The notes: generated by a model not told the origin, from the letters alone. A stretch of 64,000 nt of DNA from Methylobacillus arboreus (GCF_020532725.1 NZ_JAJAVC010000007.1:136274-200273), one strand, 5' to 3'. Shown: positions 1-9,409, counted from the stretch's first letter. Made by a program: numbers and translations.

Positions 1-903
1 ACATGGTCTGTCCGCTATATCAATCTTCCTGGATTGCCGAAAGTCGCGGTGGCGAGTGCCATAGAAACTGCCCTGGACCAGGTGGTGCAGCAAATGAGTA
101 CTTGGTTGCAGGGATCGGTCATCAACCAGTTCAATCATGCCGAACCTGGGACAGTCTTGCCTGTGCCGTGGGAATTTTCGGCAGTGTTGTCCAAGGCGCT
201 TGCAGTGGCGTCCCAGACAGATGGCTGTTTTGATCCGACAGTGGGCACCCTGGTTGACCTGTGGGGATTTGGGCCACAGCAAGGCCGGGAGTTGCCGCCT
301 GCACCCGAAAGTGTGGAAGCTGCTCTGCTGGATAGCGGCTGGAAGAAGCTGCAATTTGATCCTGTCCGCAGTGAGCTGAAGCAGTCAGGACGGCTGACCC
401 TGGATTTTTCCGGCATTGCCAAGGGCTTTGGCGTGGACCAGGTTGCCGCCGCCTTGCGCCAATCTGGCTTGCAGCATTACCTGGTGGAAGTGGGCGGGGA
501 GTTCTACGGTTATGGCGTCAAGCCGGATGGGCAGCCCTGGTGGGTTGCGCTGGAGCGGACGCCGGACGCGGCTATGCTGGATGAGTATATTGTGGCCGCC
601 CATGGCCTGGGGCTGGCAACTTCAGGGGACTATCGCCGTTATTTCGAGCATGAAGGCCGGCACTATGCGCATACCATCAACCCGGCGACAGGCTGGCCGG
701 TGGCTGAGGCGCCTGTTTCAGTTAGCGTGCTGGCTTCAAGCTGCATGGAGGCCGATGCTTTTGCCACGGCCTTGACTGTAATGGGACTGGAGCGCGGGCT
801 GGCTTTTGCCAGAACCCATGAATTGGCTGCCTTGTTCACGGTGCATGCGCAGGACGAATTAGTCCAACGCGCTTCTCCCAGGCTGCAGGAAATGCTGCAG
901 TGA
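1..903 (+). CDS. apbE: FAD:protein FMN transferase (ApbE family), 5' truncated
   Basis: ApbE enzymes use FAD to attach FMN covalently to threonine of exported redox proteins, and usually act in the periplasm. The reading frame is open from the first base of the window (TWSVRYINLPG...), matching the start of the ApbE fold, so the true start and any signal peptide lie upstream. A TTG at 34 is probably not the start. Visible family features are a central LDFSGIAKGFGVD segment and the C-terminal SCMEADAFATALTVMG region, which in this family helps bind metal and FAD. The stop overlaps the GTG start of the next gene, so the two are co-transcribed and probably translationally coupled. A flavoprotein reductase next to apbE suggests an electron-transfer module whose flavinylated partner lies upstream, outside the window. 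Confidence 0.88.
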   Translation, partial: TWSVRYINLPGLPKVAVASAIETALDQVVQQMSTWLQGSVINQFNHAEPGTVLPVPWEFSAVLSKALAVASQTDGCFDPTVGTLVDLWGFGPQQGRELPPAPESVEAALLDSGWKKLQFDPVRSELKQSGRLTLDFSGIAKGFGVDQVAAALRQSGLQHYLVEVGGEFYGYGVKPDGQPWWVALERTPDAAMLDEYIVAAHGLGLATSGDYRRYFEHEGRHYAHTINPATGWPVAEAPVSVSVLASSCMEADAFATALTVMGLERGLAFARTHELAALFTVHAQDELVQRASPRLQEMLQ

Positions 904-2477
904 GCAGGTTGTATGCGCTGACGCTCAGTTTGTTATTAAGTAGTGAGGCGCAGGCTGCGGTCAATCATCCCGCTTTCAACCGCACCATGCTGGCGTTGGC
1001 TGTGTGCGTGGCCTATCTGTTGTTTTGCATCTGGATATTCAGGCGTCACCGGCGGCCATCGCGCATCGCTTTGCCAGTGGCGGGAGACGGTGTCGATGCC
1101 GTGCTGGTCGGCTATGCCAGCCAGACCGGCTATGCGCGTGAATTGGCGCTGAAGACCGCACAATCCTTGCGGGAGGCCGGATTGGCAACACGGTGCCTGG
1201 CGCTGGATGAAATAGACCTGCCTATATTGGAAAAGGCCAGCCGCGCCATGTTTGTCGTCAGCACGACAGGTGAAGGCGATGCGCCTGACAATGCGCGTGG
1301 ATTTGTGCAGAAGGTGATGCCTGCGGCATCGTCACTTGAGGGTTTGCAATATGGCATATTGGCGCTTGGCGACAGCAGCTATGCCAATTTCTGCGGGTTT
1401 GGCCACCAATTGGATGGCTGGCTCCAGCATGTGCATGCGCTCCCCTTGTTTGATCTTGTACCGGTAGATGCAGGCGACGCGGGCGCATTGCGGCATTGGC
1501 AATACCAGCTGGGATTGCTGGCAGGGAGCACGGAAATGCCGGATTGGCAGGCGCCGCAGTACCAGTTCTGGCGAATGGCCATGCGCAGGCAACTCAATGC
1601 TGGCAGTGCAGGTGCGCCGGTTTATCACCTGGCGCTGCGCCCTGATGAGGAGGGCATGCAGTGGCAGGCCGGTGATATTGCTGAAATCGGGCCGCGCAAT
1701 CCCCGGCATGAAGTGGACAAGCTGTTGTCGCAACTGGCATTGGACCCGGATGTCGTGCTGGATGACAAGACCTTGGCCGCGTGGCTGGAAGAGCGCCTGC
1801 TACCCCATGGCGAAGCTGAAATCGCTGCCTTGCAGGGCTTGTCGCCGGAAAGGTTGTTGCAGCTGCTGCGTCCATTGCCGCATCGTGAATATTCGATTGC
1901 GTCCCTGCCTGGCGACGGGCAGGTGGAGTTGCTGGTGCGGCAGGCATCCTATGCGGATGGCAGGCTGGGGCTGGGTTCAGGCTGGCTCACGCAATATGCT
2001 GAGCTTGGCGCCGCAGTGGCACTGCGTATCCGCGAGAATGCGGCATTTCATCCGCCTGCAGAAAACCTGCCATTGATTCTGATTGGCAATGGCACCGGGA
2101 TTGCCGGCTTGCGCGCGCATTTGAAAGCGCGGGCAGTCAGTTCCCAGGCAGCTAATTGGCTGTTGTTTGGTGAGCGTAACGCTGCCCATGATTTTCATTT
2201 CATGGATGAGATGGTTGCCTGGCAGGCCAGTGGCGTGCTGGCCAGGCTGGACACGGCTTTCTCGCGTGACCAGGCTGGCAGGGAGTATGTACAGCATATC
2301 TTGGCACGCCATGCCGCATTGGTCAGCGAGTGGGTGAAGCAGGGGGCGGCCATCTATGTCTGCGGCAGTGCAAACGGCATGGCGCAAGAGGTGCATGCCG
2401 TGCTGCTGCAGGCCTTGGGCGAGGATATATTGACCGAACTGGCATCCAATGGCAGGTACCGGCGGGATGTTTATTAA
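900..2477 (+). CDS. Membrane-anchored CysJ-like flavodoxin/ferredoxin-reductase protein
   Basis: A 525-residue protein with an N-terminal hydrophobic region (possible signal to about residue 20, then a transmembrane helix about 28-46 followed by RRHRR). It continues with a flavodoxin domain (VLVGYASQTGYARELA; STTGEGDAPDNARGF; LGDSSYANFCGFG) and a C-terminal ferredoxin-NADP reductase half (REYSIASLP for FAD, IGNGTGIAGLR and YVCGSANGMAQEV for NADPH). This is the architecture of sulfite reductase alpha or nitric oxide synthase reductases, but anchored in the membrane. It starts with GTG in a 4-bp overlap with apbE. A likely role is to pass NADPH electrons across or into the membrane, for example in iron or quinone reduction next to a flavinylated protein. 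A sulfite reductase role is unlikely because no cysI is adjacent. Confidence 0.85.
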   Translation: MSRLYALTLSLLLSSEAQAAVNHPAFNRTMLALAVCVAYLLFCIWIFRRHRRPSRIALPVAGDGVDAVLVGYASQTGYARELALKTAQSLREAGLATRCLALDEIDLPILEKASRAMFVVSTTGEGDAPDNARGFVQKVMPAASSLEGLQYGILALGDSSYANFCGFGHQLDGWLQHVHALPLFDLVPVDAGDAGALRHWQYQLGLLAGSTEMPDWQAPQYQFWRMAMRRQLNAGSAGAPVYHLALRPDEEGMQWQAGDIAEIGPRNPRHEVDKLLSQLALDPDVVLDDKTLAAWLEERLLPHGEAEIAALQGLSPERLLQLLRPLPHREYSIASLPGDGQVELLVRQASYADGRLGLGSGWLTQYAELGAAVALRIRENAAFHPPAENLPLILIGNGTGIAGLRAHLKARAVSSQAANWLLFGERNAAHDFHFMDEMVAWQASGVLARLDTAFSRDQAGREYVQHILARHAALVSEWVKQGAAIYVCGSANGMAQEVHAVLLQALGEDILTELASNGRYRRDVY

Positions 2478-2591
2478 AAGCGGCTAACAACACTTTCCTG
2501 GCGTTGTTGCTCCGCCTTGCCGTACTCCGTGTATGGTCTGCGGCAGAGTGTCTAGCCAGGATCGCTTCACTGAGTTTTGTTAGCCAGTCTA
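2477..2591. repeat. Small MITE-like repeat, family A, copy 1
   Basis: About 115 bp sharing most of its sequence with 40450-40558. The ends are imperfect inverted repeats (GCGGCTAACAACAC at the left, GTTTTGTTAGCCAGTCT at the right). There is an inner inverted pair, TCCTGGC and GCCAGGA. It directly follows the stop codon of the flavoprotein gene. No coding frame is convincing, so it is probably a non-autonomous mobile repeat or a REP-like hairpin. Confidence 0.75.
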
Positions 2592-2664
2592 AGTCCCGCT
2601 GCCGGGGGAATAAAAAAGCATACCTGGAAAACGGGGGGTGGACGGACACCAGGCATGCGTAAGA

Positions 2665-4080
2665 CTATTGATGTGGCATTATTTCCGGAGGGAATAGGGA
2701 TTTACTCCAGGATAAATTGTGCGCCAGGTCCTCATGGCGGACGATGCGATTTCTCCCCATGCTTTTTGCTGTATACAAGGCCAGGTCCGCCTGCACCAGC
2801 AGTTCACTGATGGAGCGGTTCTCATAAGGCGCATTCCAGGTGGCATGGCCGATGCTGACAGTGACTTGCCGGTGCGTACGGGCCGGTATCTTGAGCTTGT
2901 TGATCGCGGCATGTAGTTTCATTGCTACGGTATGACAGCCTTCTGGCGTGCTGTTGGGCAATAGCACCACGAACTCCTCACCGCCAAAGCGGGCAACGAA
3001 ATCTCCGGGCCGCTGCATGTTGGCTTGCAGTGTCTGGGCAATGTTCTTCAGGCATTTATCGCCCTTCAGGTGGCCATATTGGTCGTTGTATTCCTTGAAG
3101 TAATCAATATCCAGCATGATGATGGAGAGCGCCTTGCCTGTACGCTGGGCGCGGCGCCACTCCATGGCTGCGGTTTCATCGAAGTAACCGCGGTTGTATA
3201 TGCCGGTGAGGCCATCCTTGTTGGCTTTTTCTGCCAGTTCCGAATGTGAGCGGGCAAGGTCGCGGGTGAACTGGCTCAGTTGCAGGATCAGGATCGCAAG
3301 CAGGGTGGTGGATGAAAACAGGCTGAGCAATTGCGCCATATACCAGTTGGCGCTGAACGGTGTGTTGTCTACCAGGAGATGGGATACCTGGCACAGGTGC
3401 GACAGCGCTGCCACTGACAGGAATGTTGTTACGAATTTGTTGTCGCCGCCTATGCAGCGTACCAGCGCAAAGGTAACAGCTGAGATAGCCCAGCTGGCCC
3501 AGCCAAGTTGCTCGGTGGCAGCTTGAGTAGCGCTGCTGTACATCAGTGAAGAAAACAGGCTGCCCGAGTTGAGGGCGAGCATGTAGAGAATAATGCCGAT
3601 GAGCGGCGTCAGCATGAACGGTACAGTATTCTTGCCTAGGCTGATGCGGTTGAGCTGTGGGAATGAATCCGCAATCTTGCGGAACAACAGCGCAATGATA
3701 ATAAAACCACAATAACCGAAGTGCCAGTACGATCCCCAGCTTGTCATGGTGTTGGATGTGACTGGGAGCGTATTGGTGGAAGCGGCATGCATGGCAAACA
3801 GCCCGGTTGCTGCGGCCAGTGCGTAGATGGCATAGGCGCCTGCCAGGGGTACCAGGAAGAATTGCTTCTGGATCCTGAATTGCACCAGCAGGAGCAGGGC
3901 GGTTGTTGTGGTGCTCAGTACGACGATGATGGCAACGGTGGGAGCGAATGCTGCCAGCTGCGGCCACGGTTGTGCCGTATGCAGCATGGACAGCAGGCTT
4001 GCCGCGACAAGTAACAACATCAGCAGGCGTGTCATCCAGCGTAACCTGGATGAGATCACCTCATTCAGGACGGCATCCAT
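2665..4080 (-). CDS. Membrane diguanylate cyclase (GGDEF domain)
   Basis: Predicted to make cyclic di-GMP from two GTP. The first 280 or so residues form several hydrophobic helices, an integral-membrane sensor region resembling MASE-type domains. The C-terminal GGDEF domain carries the active-site motif GGEEF at about residues 366-370. A product-inhibition I-site RPGD sits five residues upstream, so the enzyme should be active and feedback-inhibited. A purine-rich sequence precedes the ATG at 4080. It lies downstream of the CHASE2 kinase gene on the same strand, 111 bp away, and may belong to that signalling cluster. The 4081-4191 gap shows no other gene. The ligand of the membrane region is unknown. 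Confidence 0.92.
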   Translation of the reverse strand: MDAVLNEVISSRLRWMTRLLMLLLVAASLLSMLHTAQPWPQLAAFAPTVAIIVVLSTTTTALLLLVQFRIQKQFFLVPLAGAYAIYALAAATGLFAMHAASTNTLPVTSNTMTSWGSYWHFGYCGFIIIALLFRKIADSFPQLNRISLGKNTVPFMLTPLIGIILYMLALNSGSLFSSLMYSSATQAATEQLGWASWAISAVTFALVRCIGGDNKFVTTFLSVAALSHLCQVSHLLVDNTPFSANWYMAQLLSLFSSTTLLAILILQLSQFTRDLARSHSELAEKANKDGLTGIYNRGYFDETAAMEWRRAQRTGKALSIIMLDIDYFKEYNDQYGHLKGDKCLKNIAQTLQANMQRPGDFVARFGGEEFVVLLPNSTPEGCHTVAMKLHAAINKLKIPARTHRQVTVSIGHATWNAPYENRSISELLVQADLALYTAKSMGRNRIVRHEDLAHNLSWSKSLFPPEIMPHQ

Positions 4081-4191
4081 TGCCTCCTCCCCCTTTGATT
4101 AATCTGCCCCTATCTTGCAGTAGCTACTTGTCTTGTCATAGCGATCTGACAATTGTTGACATTTGGCCGCTCCAGGCGGGGATGTGGGGTG

Positions 4192-6465
4192 TTATTGCTG
4201 TATGGGGACGAGAAGATGAAAGGTGCTGCCTGCGCCTGGTACGCTGGTGACGCGTACTTCACCCTGGTGGCGGGCTGCAACGGCGTGGACAAAGGCCAGG
4301 CCCAGGCCTGTGCCTTCGATGTGCGGATGGCTTTGCTGGTGGATGCGGCTGAAGGACTGGAAGAGTTGTGATTGTGCCTCCGGCGAGATGCCGATACCGG
4401 AATCCTTCACGGCGATGCTCCAGTATTGTCCTTCTGCGGCAATACTGCATGTGATTGTGGCGTGGTCCGGGCTGAACTTGATGGCATTGCTCAGCAGGTT
4501 GGCAATGGCGCGCTTGAACAGGGTGCGGTCCACGCGGGCATGGACTTCCGGCGGTGCGTCTGTCAACGCTATCGTGATGTCGCGTGAGTATGCCTGAATC
4601 CAGGCATCATCAATGGCTTCATGCAGCAGATCCTCGAGGTTGATGTCATTGAGCTGGTAATGGCCGGATTTGGCGCGGGTCAGCTGCACAAAGTCATCTG
4701 CCAGTGCCAAGGCGTTATCGGCGTGTTTTTCTATCATGCCGAGCCAACGCTCTTCAATTTTATCCGGCGTGAGCTTTTGCAGTTCCACGAGGGAAATGAT
4801 GGATGACAAGGGCGCTCGGATATCGTGCGTGATAAAGCGGAATGCTTCGTCGCGGTCACGCTCGGCCTGCCATAGCTTGGAAACGTCGATAATGCTCAAT
4901 ATCCAGCCGATATGATGGCCTGACGCGTCTTTGCAGGGGGCGAACTTGATCAGCAGTTCACGCTGTTTGCCATCCCGTGCTTCAACTTCGATTTCCACCG
5001 GCGCCTGTAATAACTGTGCATTGATGACTGGTTGATTGGCCTGGTGTTCGTGAATGTCGCTCACGAGCGGGATCAGTGGTTGCTGGAGCAGGATCGCAGT
5101 TGAGTGAACGCCAAAGTAGCGTGCGGCGGCCTGGTTGGCGATGCGGATAATGCCGTGCGGATCGCAGACCAGGGTGGGGTCGGGCAGCCCGTTGACACTG
5201 TCGCTGATGAAACGGTGCATGCCCTGGAGCTGGCTGGTGGCTTCGTGTAGGGCGTTGATGCGCCGGTCAAGGAAGTCGTTGAATGCGGTATTGTGCAGTG
5301 GCGTCGACAGCATGGGGAATTCGCGCTTGAAAGACTCGAACTCCGAGGCTAGGAAGCGGGCGGCAGTATCCAGGCGGTGCCAGCTCCAGAGAGGATAAAT
5401 CAGCATCAGCCCCAGTCCGCCTGCAGATGGTGCCAGCAGGATGCCGCAGGAGAGAGCAATAATATAGGTGACAAGCAGTAAGAGTAACAGCAGGGAAAAG
5501 CTCAAGAGTAGTGCCCAGAGCGGGCTGAGCAGCATAAAGCCGAGCAATGCCAGGGCGACAAAAGTCAGGTTGAGCAGAATGTTCTGCCAGGGGCTGGCTG
5601 GAGTGAGTAGGTGGCCACTCAACTGGCTTTCCAGGATATTGGCGAGGATTTCCACACCGGGCATCAACTGCCCATCACGAGACACGGGCGTGGCATATTG
5701 GTCGCCAATGCCGGTTGCGGTTGCGCCTACCAGTACCAGCTTGTCCTTGAAAACATCATCGGGAATCCTGCCTTCAATCACGTCCCGGTAGGAGATGCGC
5801 GGAAAGTATCCTGCGTTGCCGGCATAGGGAATCAGTTGGGTTTGTGTTTTCGGTGAAGGCGTGGCTACGCCTGGGTGGTTTGCCGCATCCAGGGTTGCCT
5901 GGCTGAAGTGCGGATGATGCTTGCCGTCTGCATCCTGCTGCATATGGATGGAGCGCACAACGCCGTCATAGTCCACCTTGATGTGCACATGCCCCATGCC
6001 GGCAGCGTGGCGTGACAGGAGTGGATGCGGTACCTGCACGTGCTGGAGTCTGCCAGTCTCGCTAAACACGACAGGCAGTATGACCACGCCACTTTTCTCC
6101 ATCGCTGCTGCCAGTAGCTGATCGTCTTCGGGATGTTGCAGGTCCGCCTCGCTGAAGAGAATATCCAGGCCGATGGCAGCCGGGTGCTGCTCACTAATGC
6201 GATTGAGCAGTTCAGCATGCAGGCTGCGGCGCCAGGGCCAGCGGCCAAACGTGGCAATGCTGTCATCGTCGATTGCCACAATGATCACTTTGCCGGTCAG
6301 CGCATGCTGCTGGCTGGCGATGGTGAAGTCCTGTATCAGGTCATCGGCGATGATGAGCGTGCGCTGTTGTGACAGCAAGGCTACCAGCGCGAGAATGGTG
6401 CCCGAAATCAGCAGCCAGAGCAGTTTGCTACGCGAGGGTGCTGAAGATAGGTGGGACAAAGTCAT
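4192..6465 (-). CDS. CHASE2-domain sensor histidine kinase
   Basis: A 757-residue kinase. An N-terminal membrane helix is followed by an extracytoplasmic CHASE2 domain (about 40-330, including IDDDSIATFGRWPW and GLDILFSE). Closely spaced transmembrane helices follow (about 330-410), then a PAS domain (about 430-530), HisKA with phospho-acceptor His547 in FRFITHDIRAPLSS, and a HATPase domain (N-box NLLSNAIKFSPD, G-boxes DSGIGIS and GTGLGLAF). CHASE2 senses unknown extracytoplasmic signals. It begins 17 bp after the stop of the LysM/FecR gene, so the two form an operon. The OmpR-type regulator encoded just upstream (8418-9131, same strand) is the probable partner, although a repeat element separates it from this pair. 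Confidence 0.93.
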   Translation of the reverse strand: MTLSHLSSAPSRSKLLWLLISGTILALVALLSQQRTLIIADDLIQDFTIASQQHALTGKVIIVAIDDDSIATFGRWPWRRSLHAELLNRISEQHPAAIGLDILFSEADLQHPEDDQLLAAAMEKSGVVILPVVFSETGRLQHVQVPHPLLSRHAAGMGHVHIKVDYDGVVRSIHMQQDADGKHHPHFSQATLDAANHPGVATPSPKTQTQLIPYAGNAGYFPRISYRDVIEGRIPDDVFKDKLVLVGATATGIGDQYATPVSRDGQLMPGVEILANILESQLSGHLLTPASPWQNILLNLTFVALALLGFMLLSPLWALLLSFSLLLLLLLVTYIIALSCGILLAPSAGGLGLMLIYPLWSWHRLDTAARFLASEFESFKREFPMLSTPLHNTAFNDFLDRRINALHEATSQLQGMHRFISDSVNGLPDPTLVCDPHGIIRIANQAAARYFGVHSTAILLQQPLIPLVSDIHEHQANQPVINAQLLQAPVEIEVEARDGKQRELLIKFAPCKDASGHHIGWILSIIDVSKLWQAERDRDEAFRFITHDIRAPLSSIISLVELQKLTPDKIEERWLGMIEKHADNALALADDFVQLTRAKSGHYQLNDINLEDLLHEAIDDAWIQAYSRDITIALTDAPPEVHARVDRTLFKRAIANLLSNAIKFSPDHATITCSIAAEGQYWSIAVKDSGIGISPEAQSQLFQSFSRIHQQSHPHIEGTGLGLAFVHAVAARHQGEVRVTSVPGAGSTFHLLVPIQQ

Positions 6466-6482
6466 GCAGCGCGAAGCAATGG

Positions 6483-8114
6483 TCAGGATTTGGGTTTGTC
6501 AAACCAGGTACGGTCAAACCCATCGTCCTGCTGCTCGATTTCAATGATGCGCGCATCCGAGAATGGACCAGTGCCGTTTTCCAACTGGGTTGCCAGCCTG
6601 ATGTAATAGCGTCCCGCAGGGAATGATTGGATATCGATGGTTGGACTGTCAAGCAATTGCTCCGCCTCCACTGGCTCGAACTGCGGATTGCGGCTGATTT
6701 GCGCCAGGTAGCGGATATTCTGCTGTCCGCTGATCCAGTAAGCCTGGCCCGGGTTGGCCCGGGATATGCCGGCATCCTCGCTGATAACCAGCGGACTGGG
6801 CAAGCTGTAAGGCCCTTGTTGCAGGTTGCCGGCGGTATCTGGCGCAATGGTGGCTACTCGCCAGTAATATTCGCCCTGGGCCAGCGATGCTGGCTGGTAT
6901 TGGCAGCTTTCCAACTGATCGGCATCCGCAATAATTTGCTCAAACTTGTTATCACTGGCAATTTGCAGATGGTAGCCATGGGCGCCTTCCACGGGCGTGC
7001 AAAGCAATTCGGTACTGCTGCCAGTGGCTTGTCCGGCCTGTGGTGCCAGCAGCCAGGGGCTGGAGGGGTGGCTGCGGATACTGAATTGGTGCTGCGACTC
7101 ATATCCTGCAATACCGTGAGCGTCGAGTGCCCTTACCGCTAGACGGTAGTCTCCATCATCCAGGCCCGGCAGCGTTGCGTTTGCCGATGTCGAGGCTTCA
7201 TTCCAGATGACCTGCTCCATGCTTTCGTCCCGGGCAATGCGGTATTGATACTCGCTGCTGTCGGTCAGTGCGGGCCAGCTGAATTGCAGCAGTTCCTGCT
7301 CGGCAAGGCTGGCTGGCAACTGACTCAGATTGGGGGCCGGCAACAGTGTTTGAACCTGCCCCAGGCCATTTGCCGTCGCGGCTATGCCCTGGCCAGCCTG
7401 CAAGGTAGTGCCTGCTTTGCGTTTGGCTGCCTGGCCTTGCTGCATTTCCACCTGGCCTTGTGTCACGCTGCTGGTGGTCGATGCTTCTCCAGTCCCTACC
7501 ATGAAGCGGGTGCCGCGCACTGCTGCAACTGCCTGTGGCGTGATGACCTTGAAGTGTTGTTGCTTGCGTTTGGGCGCTGGTGTCGCGGAAACATCCACAT
7601 CGCCCTGCTCGAGATAGATGACGCGCTGGCCTTGTGGCATCAGGCTGCCTTCCTTGATGCGGTCAAGGCGGATGCTGGTGTTGGCAAGGATGCGTGCAAC
7701 GGTTTTATCTGCAAACTCCAGCGACAAGTAGCTGTTGTTACCGGTACGTACGGTGCTGCCCTCAGCCAGCTGTTCGCCGTATGCAATGGCCTTGATTGAC
7801 TGTCCCGTATTATCGAGCAGCATGACTTCGCCATGAACGAAACTTGCTGTGACGGTACTGCTGATGCGGGGAATGACGAGGGTGGAGCCAGGCTTGAGCC
7901 GATGGGGGTTGGCAATGCGGTTGAGTTTCTGGATATCAGGCCAGGCATTGGGATCGCCCAGATAGTGCGCAGCAAGATTATGCAGGTTATCCCCGGGTTC
8001 CACAGTATGGTTGAGCGTGTCTGCCTGTGCCGGGTGATTGGCAGCCAGTGCAAACCCCAGGATGCAGACGGGCTGCCAGAGCGCTCGCCACGGCGAGTTT
8101 CCGTAATTCCACAT
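6483..8114 (-). CDS. LysM and FecR domain periplasmic protein
   Basis: 543 residues with a signal peptide (cleavage near NHPAQA-DT). A LysM domain (about 35-80, TVEPGDNLHNLAAHYLG) is typical of peptidoglycan binding. A FecR domain follows (about 115-225, VRTGNNSYLSLEFADKT and AAVRGTRFMVGTGE). The rest holds repeated beta-rich segments resembling fibronectin type III modules. A good Shine-Dalgarno (AAGGGGAAT) precedes the ATG at 8114. LysM-FecR proteins are often encoded beside CHASE2 proteins, as here, suggesting a shared envelope-sensing unit. There is no TonB receptor or ECF sigma factor nearby, so iron-citrate sensing as in classical FecR is not supported. Confidence 0.88.
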   Translation of the reverse strand: MWNYGNSPWRALWQPVCILGFALAANHPAQADTLNHTVEPGDNLHNLAAHYLGDPNAWPDIQKLNRIANPHRLKPGSTLVIPRISSTVTASFVHGEVMLLDNTGQSIKAIAYGEQLAEGSTVRTGNNSYLSLEFADKTVARILANTSIRLDRIKEGSLMPQGQRVIYLEQGDVDVSATPAPKRKQQHFKVITPQAVAAVRGTRFMVGTGEASTTSSVTQGQVEMQQGQAAKRKAGTTLQAGQGIAATANGLGQVQTLLPAPNLSQLPASLAEQELLQFSWPALTDSSEYQYRIARDESMEQVIWNEASTSANATLPGLDDGDYRLAVRALDAHGIAGYESQHQFSIRSHPSSPWLLAPQAGQATGSSTELLCTPVEGAHGYHLQIASDNKFEQIIADADQLESCQYQPASLAQGEYYWRVATIAPDTAGNLQQGPYSLPSPLVISEDAGISRANPGQAYWISGQQNIRYLAQISRNPQFEPVEAEQLLDSPTIDIQSFPAGRYYIRLATQLENGTGPFSDARIIEIEQQDDGFDRTWFDKPKS

Positions 8115-8137
8115 TGCTTGATTCCCCTTGTATATTA

Positions 8138-8417
8138 GAGCCTGTTGATGATCATTTCATGAGATACGCATGGCTTCAGATTTAGTTTCACCCCTTTGTC
8201 CGATCAAGGCGCAGTCCGCAGGTAATGCTCATTGCCTTGCCAAGGACTGCAACGCAGAGCGGGCGCGTTTTGGGGCCATGCCCTTTGGGTTGCCCCGGCA
8301 GCGCAGCCGCTGCTGCGTTGCAAATCCTCGCCGGGCAATCAGCCCGTCTGCGGTTGCGCCTTGCTTCGCCTATCCTGCCGGGTCAACGTACCCCATGAAA
8401 TGATCATCAACAGGCTC
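8138..8417. repeat. MITE-like element, family B, copy 1 (280 bp, perfect 24-bp terminal inverted repeats)
   Basis: The left end 8138-8161 begins GAGCCTGTTGATGATCATTT and is the exact reverse complement of 8394-8417. Both flanks show TTA, a possible 3-bp target duplication. The interior shares a long block with 24136-24331 in opposite orientation, including GCAGGTAATGCTCATTGCC and TTTTGGGGCCATGCCC. This copy has about 85 extra bp near its right end. No transposase is encoded. It separates the regulator gene (stop codon directly abutting at 8418) from the LysM/FecR-CHASE2 pair. Confidence 0.88.
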
Positions 8418-9131
8418 TTAAGTATTTTCTTCCACTAACGGCATAAGTGTATCGCTTTCCAGCCGGTAACCCATGCCGTAAACCGCTGTGAGCTTATAGC
8501 CATTGTTTGGATGCAGTTTCAGCTTGGAACGTATGGCGGAAATATGGGTATCCAGCGTACGGGTTTGCAGGTCCACCGACTGCATGCCCCATATCTGCTC
8601 CTGAATATGCTGTCGCGATAGCAGGCGGCCCTGGTTCTGGAACAGGAGCAGCGCCAGCTCGAATTCCTTGTTCTTGAGTGCCACAGGCACACCGTGATGC
8701 TCAAAGCGTTGTTGCGCGACATTGCACGTGTAGTTTCCCCATACGAATTCCTGCTGGGTTTGCTGAGGATACAAGCGTCGCAACAAGGCGTTGATGCGCG
8801 CATGCAGCTCACGCACACGCACAGGCTTGCTCATGAAGTCGTCAGCGCCACAGGTCAGGCCATGCACCACATCGCGCTCATCACTGCGGTTGGTGATCAT
8901 AAGCACAGGAACGGCCTCCTTGATGTTGGCGCGAACCCATTGCACGATTTCCGGGCCGGAGGTATCCGGCAGCTCCCAATCCAGGATCAGGAAGTCGAAA
9001 GTCTCATGCTGCAACGTGCGAAGCAAGGATTTGCCATCAGTAAAAGTATGGCAATCGTGTCCCAGCGAGACGACGGTTTTCTGGATGAGTTCCAGTTCTG
9101 AGTTGTTGTCATCCAAGGCAGCAAAACGCAT
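8418..9131 (-). CDS. OmpR/PhoB-type response regulator
   Basis: 237 residues: an N-terminal receiver domain (acidic pair Asp7/Asp8, predicted phosphorylation site Asp51 in FLILDWELPD, conserved Lys in FMSKPVRVREL) and a C-terminal winged-helix DNA-binding domain (about 135-225, LDTHISAIRSKLKLHP and YGMGYRLE). The start at 9131 is chosen because it gives a normal receiver N terminus (MRFAALDDNN) and has AGGAAAG upstream; a longer frame to 9197 would add an unlikely extension. The probable partner is the CHASE2 kinase encoded downstream. The stop codon directly abuts the family B repeat, so the 3' end of the transcript may be shaped by that element. Confidence 0.92.
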   Translation of the reverse strand: MRFAALDDNNSELELIQKTVVSLGHDCHTFTDGKSLLRTLQHETFDFLILDWELPDTSGPEIVQWVRANIKEAVPVLMITNRSDERDVVHGLTCGADDFMSKPVRVRELHARINALLRRLYPQQTQQEFVWGNYTCNVAQQRFEHHGVPVALKNKEFELALLLFQNQGRLLSRQHIQEQIWGMQSVDLQTRTLDTHISAIRSKLKLHPNNGYKLTAVYGMGYRLESDTLMPLVEENT

Positions 9132-9284
9132 TTCTTTTCTTTCCTTTTTTGCATTATAGGCATACGCAACCGAAACGTGCCAAGCCATTGCTGGCAATAT
9201 CGCGCACCGCCCTAGCCAATCTTATACCTTCGTCTGTAAGAGACATTGTCAACAAATGTTAACCATCCCGCTTGTATGACCGTT

Positions 9285-9319
9285 CGCACATTATTGGTGC
9301 GTTGATCGTTTTTGGTGCA
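9285..9319 (+). promoter_or_regulatory. NtrC-like binding sites upstream of glnK-amtB
   Basis: CGCACATTATTGGTGCG (9285-9301) fits the 17-bp NtrC dyad (TGCAC-N5-TGGTGC type). A weaker second site with a good right half (TTTTTGGTGCA) follows at 9303-9319. They lie about 75-110 bp upstream of a sigma-54 promoter, with an AT-rich stretch between that could bend. This is the usual enhancer layout of nitrogen-regulated promoters. Confidence 0.7.
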
Positions 9320-9392
9320 TTAAAAACGGAGTGATCAATGAGGTGGGGAATTGGTTTTTTTATATATATTTGAAAAATAAGGAAAATTAATG

Positions 9393-9409
9393 CTGGCACA
9401 AGAGTTGCT
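9393..9409 (+). promoter_or_regulatory. Sigma-54 (-24/-12) promoter of glnK-amtB
   Basis: CTGGCACAAGAGTTGCT has the invariant GG (9395-9396) and GC (9407-9408) separated by 10 bp and matches TGGCAC-N5-TTGCT. It lies about 80 bp before the glnK start. Confidence 0.85.
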
